A stretch of 64,000 bases of DNA from Eumeta japonica (GCA_005406025.1 BGZK01000703.1:246407-310406); one strand, 5' to 3'; shown: positions 46,600-59,152, counted from the stretch's first letter. The notes: generated by a model not told the origin, from the sequence alone. Made by a program: numbers and translations.

Positions 46600-48829
46600 T
46601 ATTACTTAACATTAAAATCTCTTATAAGAAACTATATGATCATTTTTAAACATATTTCGGAAATTATCAGATTTGTGTAATGTCCAAAATGTGAAATTAA
46701 AATTTAGCCTAAAACAGTTTATTATTTAAAATCAAAATTATGGTATTCGTATAGTAGTTATAATCAGCACAGTACAACACACGTCTTGGGACGAACCTAG
46801 TAAACAGGTAGGTCCTACGTTTTATCACTAGTCCGAAAAAAGATAAAACTATTTCTTACAAAAGTATTATTAATTTTAAATGTAACTTCTGTCAGTAATT
46901 ACGGCATTAAAATACAGGTATCGTTAATTTATATATCGTTAATTTTTATGTTAAATTTGATGGTTTATAAACGAAAAATATTCCGTATCAGTAATTTTCT
47001 AATAAGAGTTTGATCACAATGTTGCAGAATATGCCCTCGAGTATGTCTTACATCTATAACATATTTAATCACAGTTTTTAACAATATGAACAACAAAAGC
47101 CCAGAAAACCTATTAAAATAGAACAGAAAACGCCAATGTTCAACAGAATTTTACATTACGCGTTCGACAAGTTGACGTATCGAAAAGGTATTTTGTAAAC
47201 GCCCAGCCGTACCTCCGCTTCCATCATTTTCTTCCTGCTATTGTTTGAACATGTTTGCTATTAAGCGAACATAAAATACATATTCGTAGCTTTAGCTTTA
47301 CCACATAATGAATTTGTATCGAAGTAAAGATGTTATTTTTATTTTACTTGCCGTTCCCATCGTCATCAACATTTTGTAAAACAAAAAAATAGACAATATT
47401 TAGTTTTTTTCTTTTTTTTTATACCTGACCTGTATTTCCGCCAGAGGTACCTATATCCCCTCCGTATAAAAAAAAAAATAAGTTTATCGGGTCAGTTGTT
47501 AAGCGAAAAACACAAAACCCCAAACGTCAAAGGTACCCTTTCACGTACAAGCTTTGCTTTGGTCAGACCTACGGCCACTCATATGCAAAATTGGATGTTA
47601 TTTCATTCGGTAATTTTCTCACAAAAAAAAAAGGAAAAAAATTTATATGAAGTTTCGCTCATATAATATTACGAGGTATTGTCGATAAAAAGCGTCATTA
47701 GAATTTATAGTAATTTTTTTAACAATATTTTCATATTACAAATTAAGCATTTAACAAGCAAAAATCCATGTTCGACTTCATAAACTTTAGAAATTTACTT
47801 TATTTCACAAAGGATTGTAGTCACCTACAAAACATCGCAAACCTTTACTGTCTGCCGCTGATCAAACTCTAACAATGCAATGAATTGTTGTCCCTTTATA
47901 TAATTATTACATTAGAAACCTATGAATATCGGATGTAATATCTCTGGATAAGCACGAGCCAACCATTTACTACATGCCAGCCGACCGGCTGTCATCGGGG
48001 TGTTGTGTCGAGTCTTTATCGACTGTTGAGATGTATCCACATCCACCCAGATTTTTCACATATCGAGGGTTCGAACTTTATGGCCAGAACGAGTTGGAGG
48101 CCGCTAACTACCGCTGTCACAAATATAATAACAACATCCGTGACCAAAAGCTTAAAGCATTCTCTGAGGTAAGGAGAGAGTAATTTGTCTAAATTTAAAA
48201 GACCCATTGCCCAGTTCGTCCGTGGCAAGGATGGAAACCCGGATACCATCGAAGGCGATGCGATAATAGATTTTCAGCGATTCGCCATTCCAGCTCGAGC
48301 AATATCTCAGTGACGCTGAAATGAATAAATAACGAATCGGGGTCGACTAATACTTACTTATTTATTTTGCTCCTTTCCGCTTTAATTTTTTTTTTTTTTT
48401 CAATACCCAATATTTTTATCTTTTATTTCTGGAATGTAAAGAACTCGATAAAGGTTAGGCGAATGTATAGAAAATGAAACACGAAACAGATTTAGGATGA
48501 TCTCCAATTTATTTGAATTAACAATGATTTCTCCAATGCCACAATACTCCATGAAGTAGGAAATGAAAAATTAATGAACATCTATAAAAGTTATAATAAT
48601 AATGATAATTAAGCTAATGTTACAACTATTTTTTACAATGTCATTATGTTTTTTTTTTCTTAAACCACAATAACACTTCTGTCCTAAAAGCATTTAAATG
48701 ATTCAAGTCACACAAATCTAACAATAATTAATTACTAACTATATAGTTATTAATTTGCTCGATATACAAATAATTTTTCTTCCATTGACCAATCGCCCGA
48801 ATTAGAGGATTGAAAAAAAAACGAGGCGA
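46600..48829. other. AT-rich DNA; unidentified patch at 47,950-48,310
   Basis: The patch at 47,950-48,310 has higher GC and a plus-strand frame with LSTVEMYPHPPRFFTYRGFE and NELEAANYRCHKYNNNIRDQ, and an equally long minus-strand frame. No family is recognised; it may be a decayed retroelement or gene fragment. The rest is AT-rich. Confidence 0.4.
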
Positions 48830-51800
48830 CACATTCGCGGAAAATCGCGCGGCTCCCGCGCAACGCGAGTAGTGATCCACGTCGCTCACGCTTACGGCGC
48901 TAACTATCGATCTATGACCGAGCGCGACATTCCGCTGGTGCGACACCGCCGGCGACTGCACGAATACGGCGCCAAAGCGAGAAACAACTTAACGAGTAAA
49001 CGATAACAAAATAAATACGCGACCCGATAACGTTCGCCCGAGCGATCGGTGCGCTCTGTTCGCCGCGGCGAAGCGCCCGGCGCACTCGGCGGCCGGCGCG
49101 GGCGCGCGCGACCGACCGCCGGCCCGAACTCAACGCGACGCACAGTATTTTATACTCGAAAAAAAATTTATAATTTATCCGTATGTAGTAAAACGTCTAT
49201 ATTTCATTTTTTATATATATTCAGCTTAATATATTAAAACTAAATTTATTAAGGGGCACAGATTTGATATGTTTCCGATGCACGGCGTTTTGTCTGTTAC
49301 CGCTTCACTTAACCTAACTGCAGGGCGGCGCCGCCTGCGGCCGCGTTATGCGCCCGCTCGCACACGCCCCCGCCGCCCGCGCATGGCTCCGACCGTGGCC
49401 TGCGGTGATGTTTAACGCTATTATATTTCCAAAAATAGAAGTAAGCCTCTCATGTGTGTGTAGAAACTTTTGCGCGTCAACGACTCACTGATATTACTTA
49501 GTACGAAATTTTACGATCGTGTGACTTATGGAAATAAATGAAAACGCTTCGAGGGACCTCGCAAAAGTCTCAAACTAGCGAATATTTTAATATTAATTGT
49601 GACCTTAAGTGATGAATTTTATGTCGTCAGTCGAAACAACCGCAAAGACGGTTCGATCGCCTCAAGCACTTAACGTACGTCAAGAATTGTTTTAGAGGAA
49701 TATCGAAACCACGATCAAAGCACGGTTAATAGAATTTTGTAAAAATATTTGAAATCTTTCAAAACAGGACAAAGACACGTGGAAATATATAGCGTTCGGT
49801 CGATCTGTTTAATTAATTTACAAAGATATTGCATCATTCTACCAGATTAAACGTATTACACAGTTTGTCATTATCATTTCTTTTTAACTCCAATAATTTA
49901 TTTTATCTTTATGTCCCTCTATGTATTTGCATTACGACTAATTTTTTTTTCGTTACATATAATATTACAAGTTTTGATATGTATCGAGTAGTCCCGCGTA
50001 AGGTGTCGGCTATCCGTGTCCGAAGCCACTGGACGTGTCTTACTCGCTACCTACGACAAGCTGGACGGAATCAGGCGACGCGCGACGGCCCGAGCGCTGC
50101 GGTGAAGCGCCCGAAGGGGGCGCTCCACACGCCGATTGAAACTAGATATACAAAAAATATGAAAAAAAACTTCAGCGTGCGAAATAGGTGTCTTTTTCAA
50201 CGGCGAGATTGTAACATTCGATATCTAATTCTATTTTCCTGACTAAGGGTGATAAAACCCACATAATTCTAAACGAATCGTGTACCTACAAAAAAAAAAA
50301 CTAGATTTCGTAATTCGCAAATGTTCGGGTTAGTTGCGTTCGATTTTGCATATCTAGTTCCAACCGTTGATCTAAAATACACAATGTAGACAGTTGACAA
50401 ACAATAATACAGAAGGCACCTCTACATCTGCGATCTATTCTCAACGCGCCGGCTCCACAATCTGCGACGCGTTTTTGAAGGAAACGATCGGCAAAATCGA
50501 GTAAAAAAACCGAATACAGATGGAAAATTTACGATTTCGTTGTATCATCATTTAACAACGCTCGGGCACGCCGCGAGCCGTAAGTTGGAGATCACTACAT
50601 TACACATCACTTACGAATACGAATTAGCGTACATAACATATATTTATAAATATATATATATATATATATATTCAAATAAGTAAACATCGACTTAGCTTAA
50701 CCAACAAATTAAGTTTGAACGATTGCAGCGTAATGCAAGTCGTGCTCGTGTCACGTAAATTACAACCGATGCGATATGGAATAATACTAACAACTGGTCA
50801 TTTTCGGCAATGCGAGAGTTTCTAAGAATTTAGAAATCTTAAAGGGATGATTTACCAAAACTGATATTTTTAAAATCTACAGCGAGAAAAAATTATAGTA
50901 TATTCCGACATAACCATGTAAAATTTTTAGAACGTGACTATCCATCCTCGTTGATCATAGATTAAATACGAACGACAAGAATCAAACCGGCCAGAAACTC
51001 CCGCGGTACTTTTTCGGAGCGAAATGAGGAAAATCGGTCAAAACAAAAGCACATTTAAACGTCTTTTTAAAGCGTCAATCGAAAAATAAACAACAAACGC
51101 TCGCCTTAATATAAAATTTGGTACGGTCTGAGGTTAGTTAGTAAAAATTAGTTTATTATAGTATTTATATCTTTTAACTCTTTGGTCTACATTTTTCGAC
51201 GCGGTGGCGGCACACGCGAAGGTTTGTAATAGTATGTCATTTCATTGTAAACAACGTATAAAATTTCGCTAAGTCATAGAAATTGACATGAGTCGCATAT
51301 CGTTCTGTAGGTATACGATATATATACATACATATTGACTAAGGATATTTCATAAGAATTCACACTCACCGGAGAACCCGGAATCGCCTGTCGCGTCGAG
51401 ATATCAAACGAAACCTCTTAGCTATTGTTACTAAGCATGGATTTTTTTTTTACATTTTCAATATACATTTTACATGAATTACATCAGCGGAACACGTAAC
51501 TAGACACCTAAATAACGTTAAATTTTTCTTTTTTTTTTTTTGGTTTATTGCTACATCGCACTGCGTGCACACTGACGCTCAGCACGTCGAGTTATCAGTA
51601 GGTAACTAAGTATTCTGTATGCGATAGTTATCTAGCTAAAAATAAAAAATATATTAATTCTTTTCAATGATTATCCCTAAAACTCCACGAAAATCATGAA
51701 GCCTAGACAAGGTGATGAATTTTATTTAAATTAATTATTATATTACGAATAACTCTCCTCCATCTTTAAACGGTAATTGCGACTCTAACGTCTGCCTACG

Positions 51801-52929
51801 TTAAATACCCTTACCTAATTAAGCTAACGATTACATAATAAAAGTAATTACTAAGTTTTAAATTAGATTATTACCGAAAAGCTCGTCAAAGCATGCAGAT
51901 AGAATTATTATTTCACTAGTCGGCGGCGGCGCTCGCCGCCTCGTATAATATTATATATGTTTTAATATGATAATAATAGTTATTAATTTCATAAGGCCAA
52001 GGCTAAATTCTCGCAACGACGCCCCGCCCCCTCGCACGTGCTCCGCGAGACCCGCCCGCCCGCAAGGCCGGCCGCCGGCGGACGACGACGTCAAGAGCGG
52101 TGCTCGGTGCCGCGACTTCGGCCGGCGTCGGCGACGTCGGTGAGCGCGAACGAGCGTAGGGGGCTCGCTCCGTCCGCATCGCGTACGATAAAACAGTCAT
52201 TATTGCAATACGCGATCCGTAAATAGATATAGAAAGAGACGACAGACCAACACTAGAGTGCTAGCGCATTAACGAGTGACGAACATCATTATAATAAAGA
52301 TTGTGAAATTATTAGGTAAATATAATTCGAATCGCTCGCGACGTATCCGAGATACTATAACATTTATATTGTGGCTAAACGAAATTAACTACACCGCGAC
52401 CGTCGTAATAACTCCATTAAAATCATCAACTCGAAATATTATCCGATCACAACAAAACGTAGTCGTTCTATGAAGGGCACCTTTGGTTTTTTAGCTTAAT
52501 CGAACGAGATATTTATATCCTAAAAATGTTTTAATTTCTGTAATACGCTATTTTCATAACAAATCTCCGCGTCGAGCGCTCTCAGGGCCGACTAACGCAA
52601 GAACATACCTATGTGGAATAAATTACTTGTAAATAAATCTTATTATACAGACGCACACGTCAATTCTATAAAATAATATAAAAATAGAGAGAAACGACGT
52701 TAGTCATCAGAGAGAAAGGGAAAAACATTGAACCGTGCCGTCACGTTACGAACGAAACCTTATGGAATGTTAATGCCGTTATCCTAGATTTGGTTATCTA
52801 TTACATGACCACCACCGTACGTCCGCGAAACTCGGCTGTCGGAAAGGAAACGGGACAAAATCAAACGAAGTCCGAGGACGAGGGCGCGGCGCCCCCCGGC
52901 GCGGCGCGCGGCGCTCAGTGCGCGGGCTG
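48830..52929 (-). other. CpG-richer stretch below cpo: possible 3' UTR or regulatory DNA
   Basis: No LINE, SINE or transposon end is recognisable here, unlike the region to the left. The sequence is richer in CpG, with GC islands at about 48,840-49,140, 49,320-49,410, 50,050-50,120, 51,920-51,945, 52,020-52,190 and 52,870-52,945. Open frames in the islands (for example arginine/alanine-rich ones at 48,904-49,143 and 52,003-52,200) are low-complexity and differ on both strands, so I do not call them genes. A (TA)n microsatellite lies at 50,649-50,671. Position just below the last cpo coding exon makes a long 3' UTR or conserved regulatory DNA the simplest reading (inference). Confidence 0.4.
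50649..50671. repeat. (TA)n microsatellite
   Basis: About eleven uninterrupted TA units, preceded by the near-repeat tatttataaa. Confidence 0.9.
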
Positions 52930-52993
52930 TCAGGTGGCGCCCAGCGGCACGAACGAGTTAATGCTGCTCGCCCGCTTCTCCGCCTTTGGCTCC
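52930..52993 (-). CDS. cpo: probable last coding exon of the two-RRM cpo isoform
   Basis: A good minus-strand acceptor, gtcttccccag/GGAG, precedes an open frame EPKAEKRASSINSFVPLGAT followed by TGA at 52930-52932. That frame is used if the previous exon ends at the CAC/gtacac donor. With the GAA/gtatgc donor the frame would instead be GAKGGEAGEQH and stop. The first version, a charged/serine-rich tail, looks more like a natural C-terminus, but I cannot match it to a known Couch potato tail. A CpG-rich block follows directly. Assignment rests on position, splice signal and reading frame only. Confidence 0.5.
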
Positions 52994-53592
52994 CTGGGGA
53001 AGACACGGCGTTAATTTAAGACAAAGTACATCGTACACATGCTCCCGATAAATAGCAAAACGAAGACTGGATCGTTAAAGTTTGATGTCTGTCGAAGTGT
53101 GAGGCGATGTGGACGATTAGAGACGAACGTCTTATAACAGATATATTACAGCTATTCAAGCGAAAATTAAGTGCTATCGTGTGCCGAGTGGTAAGAGTGC
53201 CGTTGTACAACTCTGGATATCATATCTAGATTATCAAGAAACCACCTCGTAGCTATCTTGCAAAATGTATTGTTTTTTATACTTTTAGAAAAAAATATGT
53301 ACATAAAGGGAAATAGAAACCAATAATACAAGCTGTAGCAATAACTTTATATACTTTGAAAATCTTTTTCATTTATATATTGAAAATGGATTTTCAATTC
53401 CAAATCAATCCATGCATGCATAACCAAATCAAACTAGTAAACTAGGAGTTCGTTGTTGACAAAAATATGGTAAATGTCTTTTAGCATCGATTTCTACTTC
53501 TCTCTATAATTAACTACGATTGGATCGCTACGAGACGCATTCTCGACGAGATCAGGAGTGGTGGTGGTGAGTGCATGCGTGTACGTGCATAC

Positions 53593-53803
53593 TTCGTGCG
53601 CGAGTATCCATCCGTTGTGAGGCATCTTGTGGCGCGCGTACTCCAAGTGGATGGCGCCCTCGGAGCTGAGCAGCAGCGCGCCCTGCAGCCGCGCCAGCGC
53701 CGCCGCCGCCTCGGCCGCGCCCGAGAACTCCACGAACGCGACGGGCCCCCCGCCGCCCGCGTCCGCGCCGCTCAGCAGCCGCAGGCGCGTGAACCCCGCG
53801 CAG
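53593..53803 (-). CDS. cpo: cpo exon: second half of RRM2 (RNP1)
   Basis: The first base completes a serine split with the previous exon (EIFS-S), then CAGFTRLRLLSGADAGGGG, PVAFVEF (the RNP1 motif), an alanine-rich helix, LARLQGALLLSSEGAIHLEY and ARHKM. This follows the fly and nematode RRM2 closely. The loop before RNP1 is expanded by a glycine run and the helix carries an alanine run, both from GC-rich codon repeats. The acceptor gtgacag/CTG has a poor polypyrimidine tract; another AG at 53840 would add 12 in-frame residues. The 3' limit is uncertain: donors GAA/gtatgc (used here) or CAC/gtacac (last exon base 53585) are possible. Without splicing, the frame ends at a TAG at 53494 (tail ..VVNYREK). 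Confidence 0.9.
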
Positions 53804-56613
53804 CTGTCACCACTCCCATTGACATCCCGCACCGAGCCCCTTGGCCGGATACAGCCAAAGGACGAGTGTCGTTTGATACTTTATCTCGGTGTTCAAGAAC
53901 ACGCCTTTAGGCGTTCTTTCGATATGCAGACATCCAAAAAACTAGTTATATGAAAATGCCCTTCGGGCAGACGAGAACGAATGCAGCGCGACCCATCATG
54001 TGACTCTCAAACATGAAATCATAAAAATCCAAAACGAAAACTACGTCTGCAATGGCAAAGGAGTAATCCTGAGCTAGGACAATTTAAACGCTTTAGGGAA
54101 GTATATCCGTCTTATAATTGGGATGTTGGATAAGAAGACATTTTACTTCCTCTCGAGATCAATATAAAGAAGATATATTTCATAATTCAGAAATAATTAT
54201 TAACGTCATTTCTGTAAGCAAACTTTGAAACATACCGATTTATGGTAAGATTACATGTCAGAGGAGCAGGACAAGAGAAGATGTCGCTAATCCGGCGTAC
54301 CGTGTCGTACATACGTGCGTGAGTGAGTTAGCTCGTGACGTGTTACGTGACATTCGACTCACATGCTCGGTGCTTTGACGGCGTCGCGAGTCACTTTGAA
54401 AATACATTGTGGTCGTTGTGATACATTCTCCTTTCTCGTTCAATGTCTCCTAAGAGAGGGCCCAATGTATTTTACAAAGTGACCTGCGACTGTGAAAATA
54501 AAATACATGTACCAAGTCGAAATACAACAAATCTTGTACTGTAACAGTGAGTGTGACATGCACGGAAATCGTGTTGCTTACATCGCTATTATATTGATTT
54601 TCTAGAACGGTTATGGTTCGAGTGAATGCAGAAAAAAAAAAAACTATATTACGGTTTTTACTTGTATACATTTTATTTTAATTTAATTCCAAACTATTTT
54701 AAAAGAAAACCTAAGCCCTCTAATGATCACTAATACAGCTAATCTTTAGTAGAAGGTTCAACTCGAGTCTGATTGATTGGCCAGTTTATTCAGTACGGCG
54801 ATTGAATATCACAAATTTGATATCGAATTCAAATAACGTCTAAAAATCTCACTCGCATGTTCGGTGAACCTTTTGTAACAGCCTATTTTTTTCTTGAATA
54901 TTCAAAACTTAGTTTGACAATAAAATATATTGACCCCTCATTAATTCTGATCGTTAACGACTCGACTACACATATACATGAAATGTGTCAAGAGGATATT
55001 GAAATTAACATTGACAAAAATAACAATTTTTTAATTATAAAATTTGAGATAACATATATCCAATGACATAGTTGAAAATGTAATCAAAAAAATATGTTTC
55101 ACAGGATATTTTCGAAATTATTTAAATTAAAATGTGATAAAACAAAGCTAACAAAAACTTTACGTAAATTACAACGATTTTCGTAGACTTGTAATTTGGG
55201 GAAAATTCACTGTATCCATTAGCCAACCTTTTAATATTCCTACGGTAACACGCTACAAAATGAACACGGTCTTATGGTTCTCTAGGACCTATATAGGATT
55301 TATTAGAAGAATAAAACGTGCGGAACCCTCGACAAATGCATCTGACCTGTATTATATTACTTTATTTAAGAACGAAATCTCCTACATGAAACGATTTTAC
55401 ATTAGCGAATTTAAATCTTTTTATTACTTACGTGTATAATAAAATGAAATGTCCAGTCATACAAATTTTAATGAAAGTTAAATAAGGAATTTTCGTAACT
55501 ATTACTTAATCTTCATAATTTAAACTTATCTTGGGAGATTTCGAGTGAAATAATTAAAACGAATTAGTTTGAATAAATTAAACCAAAAAATAAATTATTC
55601 CGACTCTTATCTTTACAAAAAGAAAACTTTCCAAATTATGACAATTAAAATTTACTTTTAACATCTCTATCATAATGATTGCAGTTATCTCACCTGCTAA
55701 ATATCTCCTTAAGCTCGTGCTCGGAGACGAATTGGCCAAGATTGGCAACGAATAGCGTGGAGCAGGGCGGCGGCGGGTGTGCGGCGGGCGCGGGCGGCGG
55801 GGGCACGGCGGCGCCCGGCGACCCCAGTGCCGGTGCTGGCAGCACGCACGCACCCAGCGTCAGCGGAGTCTAACATATTACATTTATTCGTTAATGTCTT
55901 AAAAGTTCTGCTAACCGATGATCGCAACTTCTACCAATAGTTGGGATGCCTCTGATTACATTATACTATCGAAGCGACAGTGCGCCACAACGTAGCGTAG
56001 CACATTGTCACATTTTTCAAAGTTACTGTAAGAGCATTTGTTTAAAGTAGTATAAGAGAAAACTGAACATATCATTACAACCTACCAAGCTTTTTCAGTT
56101 AAATAATTAATAATATGAAATAGAGAAAAAATATGAACATATTGCAGAGATATTGATTCCATACAAGAATAAGCATGATAACTTTTAATGCTAAATGGAA
56201 AAATTCCGTAGTTCCAGAAACGTATGACATTTAGATAATAATCCAAGTTTTCAAAACCGAAATATTCCTGGAAAACTACAATACAAATGTCTTAAATTAT
56301 TTTATGATTTATTACATATATATTAACGCGTATAACATTAGGTAAATATCATACTTATTATTTTTCTCTTATTTATTTAAAAACGATCAAGCGAAAAATT
56401 TGGATTGTATTATTAAAATTGACTTTCATTCACATAATAAACAAGCATTTTTTTTAAATAAAACTCTGAAGGGAGTTTCTTCGTAGTACTGAGTGAGGCA
56501 TTGATTTTTGCTACGTAGTTATTCTTAAGCCTCGACAGTCGATCAAACCTCAACCACGCCAACCAAGACTGCCGGAGAATACTAACATGGTGGTGCCTGT
56601 CGGCGGCAGCTAG
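53804..56613 (-). other. cpo: cpo introns around the RRM2 exon
   Basis: AT-rich sequence flanking exon 55694-55869. It contains short frames with no family resemblance (for example 54,857-55,066 on the plus strand, which is AT-driven). No mobile element is recognised. The part just below 56,613 may be 3' UTR of the short isoform. Confidence 0.6.
55694..55869 (-). CDS. cpo: cpo exon: linker and first half of RRM2 (RNP2)
   Basis: From acceptor atgttag/ACT the frame reads TPLTLGACVLPAPALGSPGA, then a proline-rich stretch, then CSTLFVANLGQFVSEHELKE and IFS, ending with two bases of the next codon at donor AG/gtgaga. LFVANL is the RNP2 motif, and the block matches the second RRM of Couch potato and MEC-8 very closely. 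An alternative acceptor inside the exon (ctgccag/CACCGG) would join in frame to the phase-1 end of exon 58139-58280, skipping the stop-containing exon. The reading frame continues in exon 53593-53803 to complete the domain. Confidence 0.92.
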
Positions 56614-56756
56614 TCAGAGGTAGGAGCGCACGGGCGCCATCTGCGGGTGGATGGCGGGGTGCACCAGGCCGTGCGACAGCGGCAGCTCGCCGCCGTACGC
56701 CAGCGGGTGGTGCCACAGCTCGGCGCCGCCGCCCGGGAAGAACGGGCTCGCTAGGT
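56614..56756 (-). CDS. cpo: cpo exon: His/Pro/Gly-rich tail ending in stop (short isoform)
   Basis: The acceptor cccgcag/ACC joins in phase to the preceding exon, giving HLASPFFPGGGAELWHHPLA, then YGGELPLSHGLVHPAIHPQM and APVRSYL, followed by TGA at 56614-56616. This makes a one-RRM isoform, the usual architecture of vertebrate RBPMS. A second RRM is encoded downstream, so a two-RRM isoform must leave this exon at an internal donor or skip it. Possible phase-0 GT donors upstream of the stop are CTG/gtgcac and CCC/gtgcgc, neither of them strong. The exon is GC-rich in AT-rich surroundings, like the other cpo exons. The 3' UTR of the short isoform would extend into the AT-rich sequence below 56613; its end is not clear. 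Confidence 0.88.
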
Positions 56757-58138
56757 CTGCGGGTATACCGATCACTACGTTCTATATTAATCTACGTGCC
56801 GGATACGCGTAGTCAAAAACTTATACACCTCGAAGAGTTTTAAGACATGTTTATAATAGAAACAGGTTATTTCTTAACAATTACAATTTTACGTATTGTG
56901 AATTTTAATTTTGCAGAAAACCTACATAATTTTGGAAAATAATAGTTTTTTCAACTAAAACATTTAACTATTTGATTTTTACCTTGGACTTACACAAAAT
57001 ACTTTATGATCAAACATAATGATGTTTTGTAAATAAGCTGGAGTTGTCTTAATTACTTACTCCTAATCAATATTAACTGTCCAACATTGAATTATGTATT
57101 TAAAATTAAATGATTGCTACATTGTATTTTGATTATCGATTTTGAATAGCTTAAACAACATAAAAAAATAGAAACTAATAGATATTTTAAATTAATATCA
57201 GCAATTTGAACAAAAAATATGTTTTAATATCTATAAGATTATAGGCTCTAGAAAAAGACTTTAATAAAAATTTCTAATGAAGGCGTACGACTGAATAAGT
57301 TAAAAAAAGTATTAAATATTTACAAACTATGCAATGAAAACACTTTCATAGATTTTTTTCGAATTATGGAAAAAATAAATAAACTAGCCAAACTTAACAC
57401 ATCAAAATAATTCACACGAAACTCCACAATACATCTAGGTGTTGTTAGAACAACGGCGAGAAATAAACGAAAAAAAAACAACAAATACAAAGTGGCAGTG
57501 TTTTTCTGTTAATGACCTAACCGCTAAAGAGTTGTTTCATCACAAAAAAAAGAAGGAAGGAAAAATATACAGGATTCGTGTAGTTCGGTACGAACGGGGA
57601 GAGAGGGAGGGATAGAGCTTGACGGGGAGCTTTGCGTGGCCGTGTGTAAGCGGTCTTCGAGAGACTCGCCGCCGGCGCTCGATCGACAACGAAAACTCAT
57701 TCGACGGGGGGCGAGCTTTCACGGAGCTTTTCTAAGGAAATCGTCGGCTGTCATTAGTCACGCTCCCGGCCGCCGCGGCCGCCGCCCACGGCCTTAATCT
57801 AGGACGTGTAACTTTGCACTATAGAAAGGCCGCGGGGACAGCTGGATTTATGTGCTTTTCGTCTCTTTTTTTTGTTCATATCTTACTGTACGAGAAATCA
57901 TTTTTTTCTCGTTTATAATTTATTAATTCGAAAACTGTAAATGACCTAGTAAGGATGTATAAAGATATCATTCTACTAATCGCAAACCAAACTCCCAAAA
58001 CTAATTCTATGGAATGCGACTTACGAAAACGATGTGTTATCAAAGAACATGATAGGTTCTTCAGACGGGTCCCGTAGGTCGATCGCGCGCCGCGGCGGGC
58101 GGGGTGTTGCGGGTGGAGTGGGGTGTGCGCATACTTAC
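56757..58138 (-). other. cpo: cpo intron (GC-rich block at 57,590-57,850)
   Basis: Intron between exons 58139-58280 and 56614-56756, bounded by gtaagt and cccgcag. Most is AT-rich. A GC-rich block at about 57,590-57,850 contains the near-palindrome cggccgccgcggccgccg and short arginine/proline frames that do not resemble any protein. No nested gene or transposon recognised. Confidence 0.7.
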
Positions 58139-58280
58139 GTCCAGTGAGCGGGTGCATCAAGGCGGGGTGCGCGGCGGGCGCGGCGGTGGCTACGGCCGGC
58201 TTCGGCTTGCTGACCTTCGTGTTGCTTTTAGCGAACTCCAGCCGTATGGTTTGCGGCATGTCGGGGTCGAACCGGACGCC
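58139..58280 (-). CDS. cpo: cpo exon: RRM1 C-terminus and Ala/Pro linker
   Basis: The 142-nt exon starts [20 protein letters not shown], the beta-4 strand of RRM1, which is almost identical across the Couch potato/RBPMS family. It continues with [19 protein letters not shown] and ends ALMHPLTG plus one base (phase 1). The donor GGAC/gtaagtatg is strong. The acceptor is a tandem NAGNAG (cacagcag/GGC), so use of the upstream AG would add one glutamine between DLQ and GVRF. The linker, rich in alanine, proline and histidine, is low-complexity and is expected to be disordered. The frame remains open past the donor but reads into GC-rich intron that does not resemble the family. Confidence 0.95.
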
Positions 58281-59152
58281 CTGCTGTGAACAGCCGCGAG
58301 CGGCGCGGCGCTCCGATGTAATGCCCGCCAGCTCGCCGGGCCGCCGACACGGGCGCCCGTATGCGATATCGGAATCGACAAACGATAATATCTAGCAATT
58401 TGGAACTTCACGTTTACTGATACCGATGGCAAAGATCATAAAGTAAAAAGCCCGCCCATTCACAAATAGATTATCGGAACTCGTCCGCCTCACGACGCCC
58501 CATCGAGCAATGCGCTCGCGGCCCTCGGGAGTGTCGGAACACAGTGCTCGGTTTGTGACATCGAAAACCTCATCAAAACCGTGTTTACATGCAGATTGCT
58601 TATTTACACCGGACGCTCGCCCGCCGCGGCTCGAGCCGCCGCCGGGCCGCGCTTACCGTACTAGAGGTGCTTGCTCGTTTGCCAGGCGAGTGAATGGGAG
58701 TACTTCGATAACACCGTGCTTCAATAACAGATACTGTTGTATTTACAAAAGAGCAGACACGGATAGACGCGTCCGATACTCCGCGCCGTACTACATAATC
58801 AGCTTTAGACTTCTTAGCGCCGTTACAAATATGAATCCATAGATATGTGAGTAATATAATACGGTGTGTCTCGAAAGCCATTCAAGTTCGGTTAGGCGAG
58901 GTGTGTTCGTGATCTCTCACTAGGTATAGTGTGTGAATGCCTACTGGGAGGATGCTCGGTACGCCGTCGGCCCGTTCGTTCGCCCGGGCCCGGTCTGCGC
59001 GTCGAGGCCGATAACGTAACGCTTTGGCCCGCCCACGTTCCCACAGCGGACCGCCTCCGTCTCTGGGAGTCGGGAACGTGCGCGGCCAAAGCGTTCCGTC
59101 TCGTCAGCGACATGGTAGTAGTGCGCCGCGTTAGCACCCGGCCAGTACAAAC
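58281..59152 (-). other. cpo: GC-rich cpo intron
   Basis: Intron bounded by gtttgt and the NAGNAG acceptor. Overlapping short frames occur on both strands but none matches the Couch potato protein. Its notable content is the hairpin at 59018-59095, described separately. Confidence 0.7.
59018..59095. other. long GC-rich hairpin in cpo intron
   Basis: The arm at 59018-59042 (aacgctttgg at its outer end, cacgttccc at its inner end) and the arm at 59072-59095 (gggaacgtg ... ccaaagcgtt) are reverse complements apart from one extra base and one mismatch over about 24 bp. The loop is about 29 nt, giving an overall span of 78 nt, the size of a microRNA precursor. It could also act as a splicing-modulating fold or be a decayed element. 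Pairing is seen directly; function is unknown. Confidence 0.8.

Noticed and set aside
48060..48085. tRNA-like 'gggttcgaac' B-box word
   Set aside because: No matching A box, acceptor stem or cloverleaf could be formed around it.
48904..49143. Arginine-rich minus-strand frames in a GC island
   Set aside because: Same reason: frames arise from GC composition and no family is recognised.
52003..52226. Arginine/alanine-rich frames on both strands
   Set aside because: CpG-rich low-complexity sequence with overlapping frames on both strands, no splice support and no recognised domain.
57876..58259. 127-codon minus-strand frame across exon 58139-58280
   Set aside because: The part below 58,139 follows a strong gtaagt donor, and the downstream exon joins perfectly in phase, so the extension is intron.
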